The position numbers and the translations under genes were made by a program. Source: Actinomycetota bacterium (GTDB taxonomy: Bacteria; Actinomycetota; Acidimicrobiia; Acidimicrobiales; Microtrichaceae). Taken from it: DNA of 5,899 bases. Under the pieces are notes generated by a model. That model did not search any database and had not been told where the DNA came from. It was given only the letters and a program-made list of their open reading frames with translations. The DNA is taken from NCBI GenBank assembly GCA_005777415.1, contig SXMI01000198.1, positions 1 through 5,899 on the forward strand. The letters run 5' to 3'. Shown here in pieces: positions 4,850 through 5,899 of the stretch (within the stretch, counting starts at the first letter, position 1; each line of letters opens with the position of its first letter).

Positions 4850-5899
4850 ATGAACATGACGAAGCGGCGACTGATCGTGCCGATGTTGGGTGCGCTGGTG
4901 CTCGTGGCCATGGCCTGTGTGCCACCCGCCCCTCCGGGACCGACCACCTCGACCACCACGACGACGGCGGCGCCGCTCGGTCGGCCGACGGCGATCGCCG
5001 GGGCGACCCCGACGGTCGGCGACGCCCCGCTGACCGTGACGTTCGACTCGTCCGGTTCGCTCCCGGGCACCGGGACCGGCCTGACCTACAGCTGGGACTT
5101 CGGTGACGGCAGCCCTGCCGACACGACCCCCTCGCCGACGCACCTCTACCTGAACCCGGGCACCTTTCAGGCCCGGTTGACCCTGACGAACTCCCTGGGC
5201 ACCTCGACCTCGGCGCCGGTGACGATCACCGTCAACGTCGACCCGAGTCCCAAGTTCTACGTGCGCTCGGGCGGCGCCTCGGGCCCGACCTGTGGCCCCA
5301 TCCTGAACCCCTGCGGGACCATCACCGAGGCCCAGACGAACGCTGTCGCCAACGGCATCCAGAACATCCGGGTCGGCGGCGGAAACTTCGCCGGACCGCT
5401 GTCGGTCGTCAGCAACATGACGATCTCGGGCGGTTGGAACAACTCGTTCAGCGACTACGGGGTCGGCGTCATCACGACGATCGCCGGCACCGGCACGGCC
5501 ACCCCGGTCCGCTTCGCCGGGGTCACCAACAGCACGATCAGCGGCATCAACATCCAGGGCGCCACCCGGACCTCGGGCAACGCCGTGGGCGTCGAGGTCA
5601 GCGGTGGCTCCTCGAACGTCGCCATCGGTGACAACGACGCTCCCCGCACCACCGTCTCCGGTGGCGTCGGCCCGCAGGCCACCGGTGTCCTGGTGACGGG
5701 CGCGTCGCAGGCGAGCATCGTCAACGCCACGGTCAACTCCGGCACGCCCACGGGCGCCGGCAGCAGCGCCTACGGCGTCCGCTCCGTCGGTCAGTCGGTC
5801 GCCGGGGTCACCCTCTCCGAGGTGACGGCCCAGCCGGGCGTCGCCGGCACGAGCGCACCGGGAGGACCCGGCCAGAACGGCGGGGGCAGCCGTGGCGAC
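4850..5899 (+). CDS. Surface lipoprotein with PKD domain and parallel beta-helix region (3' end outside window)
   Basis: The frame runs open for 350 codons to the window edge without a stop. The signal peptide has K5, R6, R7, a hydrophobic core at 8-20 and a lipobox V-A-M-A-C with Cys23, followed by a Pro/Thr linker (TTSTTTTT, 32-39). Residues about 46-130 are a PKD domain, shown by YSWDFGDG (80-87), the H-x-Y of THLYLNPGTF (97-106) and the closing strand VTITVNV. From Phe136 the pattern YVRSGG, GTITEAQ (156-162), IRVGGGNFAGPL (173-184) and MTISGGW (190-196) matches the opening of right-handed beta-helix proteins of the DUF1565/pectate-lyase-like kind; Cys148 and Cys155 may pair. Short rungs rich in G, N, V, I and T continue to about 328, followed by a Gly-rich tail with collagen-like GxxG spacing (from about 330). 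Such proteins usually bind or cleave polysaccharide or act as adhesins; no catalytic residues can be identified here. It is divergent from the repeat lipoprotein. Confidence 0.88.
   Translation, partial: MNMTKRRLIVPMLGALVLVAMACVPPAPPGPTTSTTTTTAAPLGRPTAIAGATPTVGDAPLTVTFDSSGSLPGTGTGLTYSWDFGDGSPADTTPSPTHLYLNPGTFQARLTLTNSLGTSTSAPVTITVNVDPSPKFYVRSGGASGPTCGPILNPCGTITEAQTNAVANGIQNIRVGGGNFAGPLSVVSNMTISGGWNNSFSDYGVGVITTIAGTGTATPVRFAGVTNSTISGINIQGATRTSGNAVGVEVSGGSSNVAIGDNDAPRTTVSGGVGPQATGVLVTGASQASIVNATVNSGTPTGAGSSAYGVRSVGQSVAGVTLSEVTAQPGVAGTSAPGGPGQNGGGSRGD

Noticed and set aside
4638..4925. An N-terminal extension of the repeat lipoprotein by up to 96 codons
   Set aside because: The extension would bury the signal peptide inside the protein, overlap the divergent gene and ignore the strong ribosome binding site before the GTG at 4637.
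4816..5106. A 96-codon + strand frame overlapping the start of the PKD lipoprotein
   Set aside because: It is out of frame with the lipobox and PKD-containing reading frame and has no features of its own.
1..5899. CRISPR arrays, tRNA or rRNA genes, insertion sequences, attachment sites
   Set aside because: No regularly spaced direct repeats, cloverleaf-like segments, transposase motifs or terminal inverted repeats were seen on either strand by eye.

Overview
This window is strongly GC-rich, with G or C at most third codon positions. It uses GTG starts (three of the four visible starts) and carries three predicted lipoproteins with Thr/Ser/Pro-rich linkers after the lipidated cysteine. Together these suggest a high-GC actinobacterium; an Acidimicrobiia-type lineage (Ilumatobacter-like) is a guess from style, not from any marker gene. 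No rRNA, tRNA, CRISPR array, insertion sequence or phage gene was seen.

Layout. (1) At the left edge lies the 3' end of a + strand gene of unknown function (to 311). (2) A 57-base gap holds a TAGGGT hexamer six bases before a GTG, suggesting a leaderless start for a small lipoprotein gene (369-956, +). (3) A 47-base convergent gap with a GC-rich hairpin separates it from a - strand gene (1004-2509) encoding a three-part protein: an apparently degenerate anti-sigma-type ATPase fold, a GNAT acetyltransferase domain with a recognisable acetyl-CoA motif, and a C-terminal region that may be a second, degenerate GNAT fold. (4) Upstream of it on the same strand, 85 bases away, is a 680-residue lipoprotein (2595-4637, -) built of a short cysteine-containing N-terminal domain followed by at least seven degenerate copies of a beta-rich motif. 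(5) A 212-base divergent intergenic region carries a perfect 11-bp-arm palindrome, a smaller dyad, a consensus TTGACA element and ribosome binding sites for both flanking genes. (6) A + strand lipoprotein gene (4850 to beyond the window end) encodes a PKD domain followed by a predicted parallel beta-helix.

How the parts may work together. Three of the five genes encode predicted cell-surface lipoproteins. The two large ones are transcribed divergently from one regulatory region, so co-regulation as envelope or surface-adhesion components is plausible. The acetyltransferase-type gene may be co-transcribed behind the large repeat lipoprotein, but a GC-rich hairpin in the gap leaves that open. 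No known defence, secretion or biosynthetic system is assembled here. The most unusual content is the repeat lipoprotein, the fused degenerate ATPase/GNAT protein and the palindrome between the divergent promoters.
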